DNA of 64,000 bases. It comes from Peronospora farinosa. Lineage: Eukaryota; Oomycota; Peronosporomycetes; Peronosporales; Peronosporaceae. The translations under genes and the position numbers were made by a program. Every line of letters begins with the position of its first letter. Positions within the stretch are counted from its first letter, which is position 1. The stretch spans positions 1 to 64,000 of the forward strand of contig CANTFK010000343.1 of assembly GCA_947646735.1 (NCBI GenBank), in the 5' to 3' direction. The notes below the pieces were generated by a model that did no database searches, was not told where the DNA came from, and saw only the letters and a program-made list of their open reading frames with translations. Of this stretch, positions 22,360 through 31,993 are shown in pieces.

Positions 22360-23615
22360 CGGTCCCTCGTCCTCACATCGCGCAGATCCAAAGTCAGTCG
22401 CGAGACTTGACTCTCGAGATCTGTCACCTGTCTCTTCAGCGCAGCAGACTCAGCCTGCGACTAAACAGCAGTAGGGTAGGCAGCCGCGATTAGGTGGGCG
22501 TAATCGCCACTCCTATCGGGCGCCACCTGTGCTGGTGAACACGGAAGGGAACACGCGCTTCCTTGTTGGAAGGCTGTTGGCCCACCGGTTTGTGAAGAGA
22601 AAGCTCCAAATTCTTGTCCATTAGAAGGGTTACCCAACGAGCATTGACTCATGGGAGCCTGTTGACGCTTTGCGCGTCGACGTGCCTGGGCTGGTGGCTG
22701 CTCACTAGCAGAATCTCCAGCTACGCTCGCTCTGCTAGGTCCGGATGGACTAGCAGAAGAAGCGTAGCGAGAAATCAATTGGGGGTCGCTTACCACCCAA
22801 GATTTCATGCGCACGCTTCATGGCGAAGGGTGATTCGCTGCGACCGTTGTTTAGCTGCATCTATATGCAAGGTAATACGGCGCCGAAGTTCAGCTTCATA
22901 TTCGTCGGCTGTTTCGTTAGAACGCAGCACGACTGGAATTGGGAAAGCACGACCAAGTGCTTTGCCCTTCTTTTTCCACAAGGGGAAAGACGCTATAGAA
23001 TTTATGAGCGTCTATAGTGGCACGCTGCAAAAGCGCTGCGCTAGACCCATCCGAGTTCATCCACTCAGATGGAGGTGGCATTGGTGGCAAACCACCACTC
23101 ACGTAGCCGCCCTCGTGACTGCGGGCTAGTGAGGCCGAAGGTGTACTTGTTGGAGCTTTAAGCTCATACTCACCTGAGCCTGACTCTTCATTATGGATTG
23201 TCAAGGCATCAGCCTGAGGAGTCACATCTGATTGAGTCGCAACTGCTTCTTTCGAAGTAGCGCGCTCAGTATTAGTCGCTGCGCTCGTAGGCGCAGGCGA
23301 CGAGGCCTTACCTTCGCTTTCAGGAAGCATAGATGCTCCCTCGAGGACGGGTGCCTCAAATGATGGGTACATATGTCCCATCAATGCGCTTCGCTCATCT
23401 CCACTTTGGGGTGATGACAATGGCATGCTCTCATTGTAGTCTACAATGAGAGATGGATCTTCATCCACATTATAGTAAGATGTAAGATTTGTCTCAATGC
23501 CTGAGGCACTTTGCGACGACTGCGAATATTCGCGGCGCGTGCGCTTAGTGCTGGACTGCATGGGTGCTTTTGCAGGCGACTCATCAGCCTTACCATGTTT
23601 CGGTGGCATAGGCAT
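22221..23615 (-). pseudogene. Antisense ORF of Gypsy A (unknown protein)
   Basis: It starts at ATG 23615 (MPMPPKHGKADES), opposite to gag-pol and just inside the 3' end of the element. It is open to 22919 and its frame resumes for 22814-22461 and 22427-22221. About 90 nt between read in another frame (RSNETADEYEAELRRR), so two indels and a TAG (22458-22460) break it. Features are a basic KRTRR patch, an acidic/Ser-rich segment with DPSLIVDYNES, FPIPV, and a predicted coiled coil near the end (SAALKRQVTDLESQVSRLTL). No signal peptide or membrane segment was seen, so it is not Env-like. Relic E carries a recognisable homologue, which argues for a true gene. Function unknown. Confidence 0.65.
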
Positions 23616-23701
23616 CAAGTAAACTAAGTGGTGCGTTTTATAACGGCTCGCAAGTCTCTCTGTCTCCTAGGCGATGTTTTACAAAATGTAAAAATCGTTC
23701 T

Positions 23702-23715
23702 AAAACGGGGAATGG
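23702..23715 (+). other. Polypurine tract end of Gypsy A
   Basis: AAAACGGGGAATGG is purine-rich, ending where B is inserted. In the empty site it would abut the A 3' LTR now at 31994. It includes the left copy of B's TSD. Confidence 0.7.
23711..23715. repeat. TSD of Gypsy B, left copy (AATGG)
   Basis: It matches 31989-31993 (GATGG) with one transition. Confidence 0.8.
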
Positions 23716-24175
23716 TGTAACGGGGCGAGCCCGTTACATAATATTGACACTTATATGAAGTGTCGATAAAAATATTATTATATCTAATAATATTTGACAA
23801 TATTACCTTTTCTTATAATATTGTTCCTAGATCTCCTTGAAGTTGGAGATGCCCTCTCATTGGTTGATATGGGCCATCATATCAACCAACGCGCTGACCA
23901 TGACCGATGGACACGCGCAATGAGTGGAGGGCAAGTTGTCAACATACATAGTTGTAGTTTAATATAGTTAACATAGGTTATAACAGATTAGTTTTATTAA
24001 GATAGTTAACTATATTAAATAGAGTTTTCCTTTTTCCCTACTTCTAAGCGTTTGTTTAGAAGTAAAGCTTCCTCTGCCTCTTGTGTAAGAGAGGTAATTG
24101 AGGCACCTGCTTTCACTGTAATCAGTGAAAGTAGGCTATACTGTAATCAGTATAGTCGGAGGGTGCCCCGTTACA
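23716..24175 (+). repeat. 5' LTR of Gypsy B
   Basis: TGTAACGGGGCGAGCCCG at the start and CCCCGTTACA at the end; the first 23 bases form a TGTAACGGG/CCCGTTACA hairpin. Two further hairpins with the same GTAATC loop (stems CTTTCACT and CTATACT) lie near 24112-24156. Confidence 0.95.
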
Positions 24176-24177
24176 CC

Positions 24178-24185
24178 TGGTAGCA
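24178..24185 (+). other. Primer binding site of Gypsy B
   Basis: TGGTAGCA two bases after the LTR, complementary to the initiator tRNA-Met 3' end as in element A. Confidence 0.6.
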
Positions 24186-24189
24186 CTTC

Positions 24190-25397
24190 GTGGTCCGTTC
24201 AGCGACCACCGCACCACCCGCTATGGAATCAGCGGGTGATGAATGTCATCACGCAACGCGTGATGATTTCCGCCATTTGAGTGACCTCGAATGGAATGCG
24301 GTTCAGCGTATGGCTGAAACCATCGGCAACCCTGCCGTTGGTGCCATGTTGCTCTCTCTTAGCGGAGACGACCAACATGCAACCATCGCCAAGTTCATAC
24401 AACATGAACTTGACGAAGTCGTAAAGAAACTCACCTTGCTAGAGGAGCAAGGTTCTCAACAGGTTGAACTGTTGAGAGAAAAAGGCGCTCAACAAGCTGA
24501 CTTGTTGATGCAGCAGGGTGCTCAACAGTCTGAACTGTTGAGACAACAGCAGGCTAGTGCTGTTGCTGCCGGGTCGACGTATGCACGTCGACCTGAGTCC
24601 TTGAAGATTGATGTCTCCAAGTACAAGGCAGTCGAAAGTGACTCCTTGTTGAGATGGTTCGTCGAGCTCGACGATGCCATTGAGGCTCGTCGCATCGATG
24701 AAGATGCGATGAAGGTCAAGTTCGCCATGTCAACCTTGGCAGGACGTGGGTCTTAGGGCTCAAACTGCACGACCCATACGTTTTCCCAACGTATGACGTC
24801 TTCAAGGCGCGGCTCAAACACACGTTTGAACCGCCTCGCGCCGAATTCAGGGCTCGGGCTGAGCTCCTGGATTTGAAACAGGGTAAGCGTGATATACACG
24901 CTTACGCCCAACACGTACGATACCTCGTTAGCTGTATCGTTCTGAACCCAATCGATGAACACACGCAGGTTACTGTGTTCATCAAGGGTCTGACAGATGG
25001 TCCTGTCAAGACCCACCTGTTCCGCTTGGAGCTAGAATCGCTGGATCAAGCGATCTCTGCAGCGGAACAGGAGGACTTTAGCCTGCAACAGGCTCACGTC
25101 CACTCGGGGTCCTATCGTCCACCGAGACGACAGGAGGGCGGAGGTCCAGAAACAATGGACCTCTCCTATGTAGAAAGCGAGCGACCTCGCTCTCCAGGGT
25201 ACAAGCGATTGCAAAAGTGCAATCGCTGTCAGAAGTTGGGCCACTACGCTTATGAGTGTAGTGCCCCACGCCAAGTGTCTCGAAACACTGGGAGTGACGA
25301 TCGACCGTCTGCCAAGAAGGGCCAGAGACGTGGGTCCCACGTTGCTGCGAAATCGCAACAACGTGGTGGACCATCAAAAAACGGTCGGGGTCAGTAG
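24190..25397 (+). pseudogene. Gypsy B gag
   Basis: Opens at 24190, where the encoded start lies five bases after the primer site. A helical repeat region has four copies of a QGAQQxELL-like unit (about 24445-24545) that should form a coiled coil. One frameshift near 24750 separates it from the second half (LGLKLHDPYVFP, then FRARAELLDLKQG) ending at 25397. The zinc knuckle CNRCQKLGHYAYEC lies at about 25219-25260. One indel breaks an otherwise open gag. The helical repeats correspond exactly to tandem DNA hairpins. Confidence 0.85.
24433..24593. repeat. Six consecutive perfect hairpins in gag
   Basis: Stem/loop lengths are 8/5 at 24433-24453, 9/6 at 24454-24477, 8/4 at 24489-24508, 8/6 at 24521-24542, 7/8 at 24544-24565 and 9/4 at 24572-24593. 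The first two abut. All stems are perfect. Confidence 0.9.
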
Positions 25398-25539
25398 GGG
25401 CGGAGCGACCTACTGATCCAGCAACGTCAAGAGAGTTCGCGGGACTCTTGACGAAGGTTGCTCCCAACACACAGTCACTGTGTGTTGCCGCTCCCAGTGA
25501 TGAGGTATCCCTCATCACATTGAAGATCGAAGTGACAAA

Positions 25540-25919
25540 GAACATGTCACTTCGCGCCCTAGTTGATTGTGGGGCTTCGAACAATTTGTTCGACGCCAAT
25601 CGCTAGATGATCGTAGGCTCAAATATGTTGAGCGCGAGACCCCTCCAACGAGGATGACGGTGCGCCTTGCAACTGGCGCATCCGTAACAGTAAAGAAACG
25701 TGTAGTGGGAATTCACTACACGCTTGAAGGCAAACAGTACGATGATGATTTCATCGTACTTGATCTGGATGACAAATTTGATGTCATCCTAGGATTACCA
25801 TGGCTCAGAAGGTACGAGCCATGGGTCAGCTGACAGCATCGAACCGTGAAGATGCCTGCCGCTTGTTCATCAGATGGCCATCTGATGAATGTCTTGGAGC
25901 GTTCACAAGCGTAAGAATG
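25540..25919 (+). pseudogene. Gypsy B aspartic protease, DCG-type active site
   Basis: LVDCGASNN at about 25560-25586 puts Cys where aspartic proteases have Ser or Thr (D-S/T-G). A frame change follows almost at once. Then come RMTVRLATGASV and FDVILGLPWLRRYEPWVS, the second half of the fold, with a TGA at 25831-25833 before the expected Trp. The DCG form is either a natural variant of this lineage or a mutation. A and C keep DSG. Confidence 0.75.
25699..25889. repeat. Consecutive hairpins in protease
   Basis: Perfect stems: 9 bp at 25699-25722, 9 bp at 25737-25759, 8 bp at 25767-25789, 8 bp at 25798-25824, and a 24-bp perfect palindrome at 25866-25889. Confidence 0.9.
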
Positions 25920-26196
25920 TACTACGAGTGAGTGTGATGGCCTCACTTGTGGTTCGGTCGTTAGTACGACTGCACAAGAACTCAGCGTGACAGACAGTCA
26001 CGCTGTGGAGCAAGCTGCCGGCGGCTGTGCACAAGCACAGGCAGCGCCGAAGGTCCACCGCTCGAATAAGTCGAGTGGACCGGGACATGAATGCTCGCCT
26101 AGAGGGCAGCATTCATCAAAGAGTAAACCGGTTGCCCAGAAGTGGCAACACGGTAATCCTAGATCAACTGGAGAGTAGATCGTAGAGGATCTCGCT

Positions 26197-27328
26197 GTGG
26201 TTGCGCCACCACAGCTAGAGGAAGTCGATGGAACAGGTTCCATCGAGCCTGCGGGAATAAGTCCCCAGGAAATAATCACTGAGGGAATAAGTCCCCAGGA
26301 GGAAACCGAGACGTTGAACGTCTTGGTTAATGACGGATCAAGCGTAGGCGCTTATACACTTGATCTGATCGCGCCTCCGAAGTTAACTTCGGAGATAACT
26401 CAGTTGCCTACGCTAGAACCTAAAAGGTTCTTGCGTGATCTGCGTAGTGGCAAAGTCAAGCAGATCTGTGTGCTCGTCGCAGAGGACGAGTACATGACTG
26501 ACATTCGGTCAGCATCAGTTTTTGCTGAGAACAAACGGGTTCTCAGCAGCTCATCAATGGACGAGAGTGTCCTTGATGAGAAGACTCGGATTGAGCGATA
26601 TACATCGCAATCCTGGAAGTCACTGAAGTCAAATCCTTTTATTTTGGTCTAATTCAAGGATGTATCCCCTGAATCCGTACCGTGCGAGCTGCCTAAGGAT
26701 AAAGGTACTCGACACGAGATCGACCTTGTTCCTGGCACAAAATATTGTGTCATGAAGCAGTGGCCACTGCCTCGGGAACAGGTCGAGGCGATCGACAAGT
26801 TCTTTGCCGATCGCCTAGCAGCGGGCCATGTGAGGGAGTCAACTTCACCTCACAGCTCTCCGACCTTCTGTGTGCGCAAGGCCACAGGAGGGTGGCGGAT
26901 AGTGCACGCGTTCAATAAGTTGAACGCTGCAACGATACCGGCGCAAACGCCGATACCGAGAAAGGACGTAATCATAGATGGTATGTCTAAGAGTACCATC
27001 TTTTCGTCCATGGATCTGATGGATGGTTTCTATCAGATCCTAATGCGTGAACGGGACATCCCGTACACAGCAGTGAGCACTCCTAGTGGTATGCTCTGGG
27101 AATGGTTGGTGATGCCGCAAGGGCTTAGTAATGCACCAGCCACATTCAATAGATGTGTTTCACATCTATTGAGACCGGTGCGCGAATTCGCACCGAGTTA
27201 CTTCGATGATGTGTTCGTCCATAGTCGGGCTATGGACGGGAAAACAGACGTGGAAGTCCATAGACTCCACGTCCGTAAGGTTCTTACACTTTTGCAAGAG
27301 CATAAGTTGTACGCCAACCTCAAGAAGT
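26197..27328 (+). pseudogene. Gypsy B linker and reverse transcriptase, first part
   Basis: Linker 26197-26652 ends at TAA, and the same frame continues through DLVPGTKYC and the RT entry KQWPLPREQVEAID. Motifs are RKATGGWRIVHAFNKLN, SMDLMDGFYQI, GMLWEWLVMPQGLSNAPATF and the catalytic FDD in SYFDDVFVHSR. The RT thumb is cut at LYANLKK by a foreign 131-bp insertion. In one hairpin here (27146-27172, 12-bp stem, 3-nt loop) the encoded CVSHLL replaces the more usual residues of relatives. Confidence 0.85.
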
Positions 27329-27457
27329 ATCGATTAGTCGCAGTCAGTTCTCTACGTTCTTTTTCAAACATACTCCTCACTGCTCCTCCTTTGCACGCCG
27401 TAGCATGTTTCGTTGCCGCTGCACGCGACCTTGCCGTCACGAGAGGCAGCTCAAAAT
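27327..27457. mobile_element. 131-bp insertion in the Gypsy B RT, unknown origin
   Basis: It splits the RT thumb between NLKK and CIFAASEIPLLGCIVG. It is flanked by near-identical direct repeats CTCAAGAA (27319-27326) and CTCAAAAT (27450-27457). No hairpin tiling is seen inside, unlike the surrounding element. It is pyrimidine-rich on the plus strand at 27345-27390. It may be a MITE or SINE fragment; no terminal repeats were seen. Confidence 0.55.
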
Positions 27458-29244
27458 CTGCTGTATATTCGCAGCTAGCGAAATACCACTTCTTGGGTGC
27501 ATCGTCGGAAAGAACGGCGTACGCCCTGATCCAGAAAAGATCAAGGCGATCACCGACTGGCCAGTGCCAGTCGATGTCAAGGGACTAAGGAAGTTCCTTG
27601 GGCTAGCGGCGTACTTGCACAAGTGCTCGCGCAATTACGCCGAAATGACAGTACATCTTTCTTGTTTACTCAAGAAAAATGTAAAGTGGAACTGGAACGC
27701 TGATTGTCAGCGTTCCTTTGAACGTATCAAGCAAAGCTTGATGCAATCGCCAGTATTGGCGATTGCCGATCAAGACAGACCATTTCATGTGGTCTGTGAC
27801 GCCAGTGATTTTGCAATCGGCTGTGCACTGATGCAATATGATACCGACGGCGCCGAGCGTGTCGTCTGTTATCAATCGCGTCATCTGCAACCGGCTGAGC
27901 GCAATTACCCGGTGCATGACAAGGAACTCCTTGCCATGAAGTATGCACTGGCTAAGTTTCGCGTCTATCTCTTAGGAGATAGACCGTTCATTGTATATAC
28001 AGACCATGCGTCACTACGCACGGCTGTAAATAGTCCACACCTCTCGCAACGAATGGCGAGATGGTTGTCATTCTTCGCGGAGTACAACTTCTCCGTGGAG
28101 TATAAGCCGGGACGACTTAACGTCGTCGCCGATGCCCTCTCACGTCGGCCTGACCTAGAGCCGACTGTGCAATCCGACAGTGATGTGAACACCACTGTCG
28201 CCAAGCTAAGTACCAGCGTCTTGTCGTCGAGTTTAATCGACGACATTAGAAGGGCATGCGCACAAGATAATGATCTTGTACGCCTGATGGAGTACCTCAA
28301 GGACCCATCTACGCAAGCTAAGAAGCGCTTGCCTGCCATGTATCGATCTTCTCTCGATCGATATACCCAGCGGGACGGCTTAATGTACTACACAGCCGTC
28401 AACAACGACACGCCTCGTGTCGTTGTACCGCCACAACATGATCTCAGGTTACGGATCATGTTTGAATGTCACGATGCACCAATAATTGGGCATCGCGGCC
28501 GTGAGAAAACTTACCTCACGGTCAGTCGCGACTTTTACTGGCCACGCCAGTATAAGTTTGTGCGCAAGTACGTGCGTGCTTGCGAGGTGTGTCAACGAGT
28601 GAAGCCTAGTACTTCACTCCGTGCACCATTGCAGCCTCTACCTGTTCCGGCAGAGTGCTGGGAGTCCGTATCAATGGACTTCGTCTTTGGGTTTCCCAAA
28701 GACGCTCACGGGAATAATGGTATTCTCGTGTTTGTAGACAGGTTCAGCAAGATGGTACATCTTGTTGCTGTACCTGAGTCGATCGCAGCAGAGGGCTGTG
28801 CTCGAGTGTTTATCGATACAATCTTTCGATTGCACGGTTGCCTCCGTGAACTTGTGTCCGATAGGGACCCCCGGTTCACGGCTGAGTTTTGGCGTTCCGT
28901 GTTCCAAACACTTGGAACACGGCTCACAATGTCTACTTCTGACCATCCAGAAACCGATGGTCAGACTGAACGCGCCAATCGCGTCCTCGAAGAGATTTAT
29001 TCGAGGGTACGTCCACTCGTTTACGAGTTGGAGTGAGTTCTCGTCGATGGTCGAATTCGCCATCAACAACTCCGTGCATGCTTCCACGACGCATACACCG
29101 TTCTACGTGAATGGCCTTCGCCATCCACGTGTCCCCACCTTAGTAGAGGGTGACTTTTATATAAGGGGGGGAGGACTCGCTCGAGCGAGAACCAATCTGG
29201 ATCTTGCTCATCACGCGACGACGTTATGGTCGACGCGAAAGTAA
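27458..29244 (+). pseudogene. Gypsy B RT end, RNase H and integrase
   Basis: One frame is open from about 27458 to 29036. The RT connection is KFLGLAAYLHKCSRNY. RNase H has VVCDASDFAIGCALMQ with its Asp kept, NYPVHDKELLAMKYAL and VYTDHASL. The integrase zinc domain is FECHDAPIIGHRG with CEVCQRVK. The core has SMDFVFGFP, VSDRDPRF and GQTERANR with D-35-E intact. A frameshift near 29000 moves reading to the frame of FSSMVEFAINNSVHAS and TPFYVNGLRHPR, ending 29244. RNase H and core catalytic residues are all present, so the element was recently competent apart from these indels. Confidence 0.88.
27694..27797. repeat. Consecutive hairpins in RNase H
   Basis: Perfect stems: 10 bp/3-nt loop at 27694-27716, 7/3 at 27726-27742, 10/4 at 27743-27766, 8/7 at 27775-27797. 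The second and third abut. Confidence 0.9.
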
Positions 29245-29816
29245 CCGAAGTCGTACCATTCGACTTCGGTGAAGAGGAAGAAAGTAAGAGCGATGACGCT
29301 CTTACTGACAACGATGCTGAAGATATCAGCATCGTTCGAGGTATCACAAGTGAGAACAGTAATGTTCTTACTGAATTAGTAACCGATATATCTGCAGTGC
29401 ATTTACAATGCACTGCAGCCAAAAGCAACGAGTCAGCTGAGTATTTCCTGCTGACTCGTGAAGCGGTAGTCCGTTTCGTGCAAGATTCCATCGCGGAAGC
29501 GGTGGATAAGCAAAAACGAAACGCAGACAATAATGGAAGGGCAAATGGTCAGACATTTATTGAAGGAGACTTAGTTTTACTGTCAACAGTAAACCTACCT
29601 AAACATGTAGTGACTAACGTGGGCAGCAATAAATTGTTGCCCAAGTACATCGGCCCATTTCGTGTATTGCGCCGCCTAGGCAACGCATACACGATCGAGT
29701 TGCCACGCAGGATGCGTACGCATCCTACGTTTTACGTGGGACGTCTTCATCCGTACGTTCAGTACGCGGCTTCTTCGAACGACGAAGATAGCCGTTATTC
29801 TCAAAAATCCCCTTGA
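29226..29816 (+). pseudogene. Gypsy B integrase C-terminal region
   Basis: An acidic linker is followed by a helix (VRFVQDSIAEAVDKQKRNAD), GDLVLLSTVNLPKH and YIGPFRVLRRLGNAYTIEL with HPTFYVGRLHPY. This is the GPY/F-type DNA-binding tail. It stops at TGA 29814-29816 and a frame change leads to the chromodomain. Confidence 0.8.
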
Positions 29817-30021
29817 GATTCTTGTTGTCACGAACCAGATTCGATACCTGGTCGTGTAGAGATGAGATCGTCCCATGATACTGGACGATCTCCTGACGAG
29901 CTGTCGCCAGCTCGTTACTTAGAGAATGAAGCCGCCGTTCATTCTCCAATAGTGCGACAGCATTGTTTGCCCGAGACTTCTCGTACTCAAGCCCAATATG
30001 TAGCATATTGTCCTTTAAGCG

Positions 30022-30384
30022 GTGACACTTATACCGCTCGTGAATCAACATCACAACGTAGCTCACGAGTTACACAAGCAAACCCGTCTAACTCAGCAGA
30101 CAAGTCCGATGGAAGAATCGGACAGGGTTTTCCCTCCACCACCGCATCCGCTGGTGGACTCCCATGGTGGGAAGCGCTTCCTCGTGAACCGCTTGCTAAA
30201 GCACCGCGAGGTGAAGGGACGTCGGACGAGTTATCTCGTCCGGTGGCGTGGCTATCCGCCTTCGGCGGATAGCTGGGAACATCAGGCCCAACTGATGGGC
30301 GACGTTCCCGGCCTTTCGACAGTACGACAAGGGGCACCCGATGGTGAAGGACCATCGGAAAACGAGCGCCCAGCGCGTTCGTAA
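30022..30384 (+). pseudogene. Gypsy B chromodomain
   Basis: KRFLVNRLLKHREVKGRRTS with YLVRWRGYPPSADSWE is a clear chromodomain: the aromatic positions of the methyl-lysine cage, then the W-R-G-Y and S-W-E motifs. Chromodomains on Gypsy integrases steer insertion to heterochromatin marked by methylated H3, which would favour the element-into-element nesting seen here. Confidence 0.85.
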
Positions 30385-30939
30385 AGGGATTGCAAAGTAG
30401 CAATTCCTTCACGCATCTCGGAAGAGATGCTAGCCCTCCACCAGGTCTCAGTAAGGAGGTACGCCTCCTTAGGCGCTCTTGACGAGGTGCTCAGGCACCC
30501 CGGGCATGGGTCGCCCCAAGAGAGGCATAACAGGCCTGACTCTCTAGATAACCGGTGCAAACGATAGCATGCACCGGAAGTACTTCGTTTCTCAAACTTA
30601 TTGCGGATAGCATAAAGTCTTTGAAACCAAGCCTCTTTCCCAACGTTTAAAACGTTGGTGATAAACGCGTTCCAAGATTGGAGGAACGCGTCGGCCTCAC
30701 GCTTCTTGTGTGGGCCATACCATCGATGTTCAAGGAACACATCGATGTAATAATCGTTCTCAGTGCGAAAGTTCTTCGCACTGGCGTCAAGGCCATGAAG
30801 CTTTGACGCATGAAACAACGGTATGGGGAACCGTTCGTTGGTCTTTTCAGACCAACGATCAAGCAGATGCTTAGGTAGCATCCATGGCTTGCGATCAGGA
30901 GCAAGACGCAATACGTTGCGGTCTAAAGCCTCCTGCGTG

Positions 30940-31038
30940 GTGTCAACAGAAGTACCGACACCACGAGCATTAGTGTCAACAGAAGTACCGACACTATGAG
31001 CATTGATGTCAGTAGAAGCACTGACATCACCATTACGG
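30940..31038 (-). repeat. Three 33-bp tandem repeats in the B antisense ORF
   Basis: Units begin at 30940, 30973 and 31006. Each unit is itself a hairpin (GTGTC...GACAC type stems), and on the minus strand each encodes an 11-residue repeat. Confidence 0.8.
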
Positions 31039-31513
31039 TCCCCACCCGAGTCACAATCCTTCGACTCGTTTGGCGAGTCGTCTGATTCATCAGACGACCC
31101 GAACATTTCACGGTACATTGATTCACTCAATGTACCACGATCTCTCTTCGTAGCATTAGACGACGAGGTATCACCCCGGGGAGAGCCCGGGAGTGACACA
31201 GGTGGCTTTGAGTCGGATGCGTCATCCGACTCACCAGAGTAGTCAACGACTAACTCTGGGTCAACATCTTCACGTACGTGAACCTGCAACAGGCGTTGCA
31301 GGCTGATGTTGATTTGCAGCAGACACATTAGTGTATGCTGGCTGAGGCTGTGAATCCTAAGTAGCGGCTGCACACAGGCGTGCAGCCGAGCTCTCGGCTG
31401 CCTTAGCAGCCACGCGCATTGACTTTGTCATAGCGTAATTGTTGAATGAAAGGAAATTCAACAAGTTCTCCTTTCCCATAGTCACTAAACAGTCACTAAT
31501 GTGACTGTTGGTT

Positions 31514-31526
31514 GAGAGGGGGGTGA
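31514..31526 (+). other. Polypurine tract of Gypsy B
   Basis: GAGAGGGGGGTGA lies directly before the 3' LTR, the primer for plus-strand synthesis. Confidence 0.8.
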
Positions 31527-31988
31527 TGTAACGGGGCGAGCCCGTTACATAATATTGACACTTATATGAAGTGTCAATAAAAATATTATTATAACTAATA
31601 ATATTTTGACAACATTACCTTCTCTTATAATATTGTTCCTAGATCTCCTTGAAGTTGGAGATGCCCTCTCATTGGTTGATATGGGCCATCATATCAACCA
31701 ACGCGCTGACCAATGACCGATGGACGCGCGCAATGAGTGGAGGGCAAGTTGTCAACATACATAGTTGTAGTTTAATATAGTTAACATAGGTTATAACAGA
31801 TTAGTTTTATTAAGATAGTTAACTATATTAAATAGAGTTTTCCTTTTTCCCTACTTCTAAGCGTTTGTTTAGAAGTAAAGCTTCCTCTGCCTCTTGTGTA
31901 AGAGAGGTAATTGAGGCACCTGCTTTCACTGTAATCAGTGAAAGTAGGCTATACTGTAATCAGTATAGTCGGAGGGTGCCCCGTTACA
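31527..31988 (+). repeat. 3' LTR of Gypsy B
   Basis: A near-identical copy of 23716-24175 with intact TG...CA ends. Confidence 0.95.
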
Positions 31989-31993
31989 GATGG
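31989..31993. repeat. TSD of Gypsy B, right copy (GATGG)
   Basis: It lies between the B 3' LTR and the first base of the A 3' LTR. Confidence 0.8.

Larger units (their letters stand above)
29725..31373 (-). pseudogene. Antisense ORF of Gypsy B (unknown protein)
   Basis: Main open frame 31373-30282, opposite to pol. An ATG at 31431 in another frame could be the true start. It encodes EDVDPELVVDYSGES (compare DEDPSLIVDYNES in A's antisense ORF), acidic YREMFGSSDESDDS, an 11-residue repeat (GTSVDTNARGV-like, 30940-31038) and FPIPLFHASKLHG. A possible globular module follows: DYYIDVFLEHRWYG, then KKREADAFLQSWNAF. A separate frame at 30066-29725 gives a strong coiled coil (ENERRLHSLSNELATARQEI) and a basic KKPRTERTDED tail. 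The gap between lies opposite the chromodomain, so an intron or frameshift is needed to join them. Function unknown. No membrane segment. Confidence 0.6.
23716..31988 (+). mobile_element. Ty3/Gypsy chromodomain element B, hairpin-tiled
   Basis: An 8.27-kb element with 460/462-bp LTRs differing at only a handful of sites by eye. The order is gag, protease, RT, RNase H, integrase, chromodomain, with an antisense ORF before the 3' LTR. The whole element, including LTRs, is packed with perfect short inverted repeats (see findings). It is inserted at the polypurine-tract/3' LTR border of A. Confidence 0.95.
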
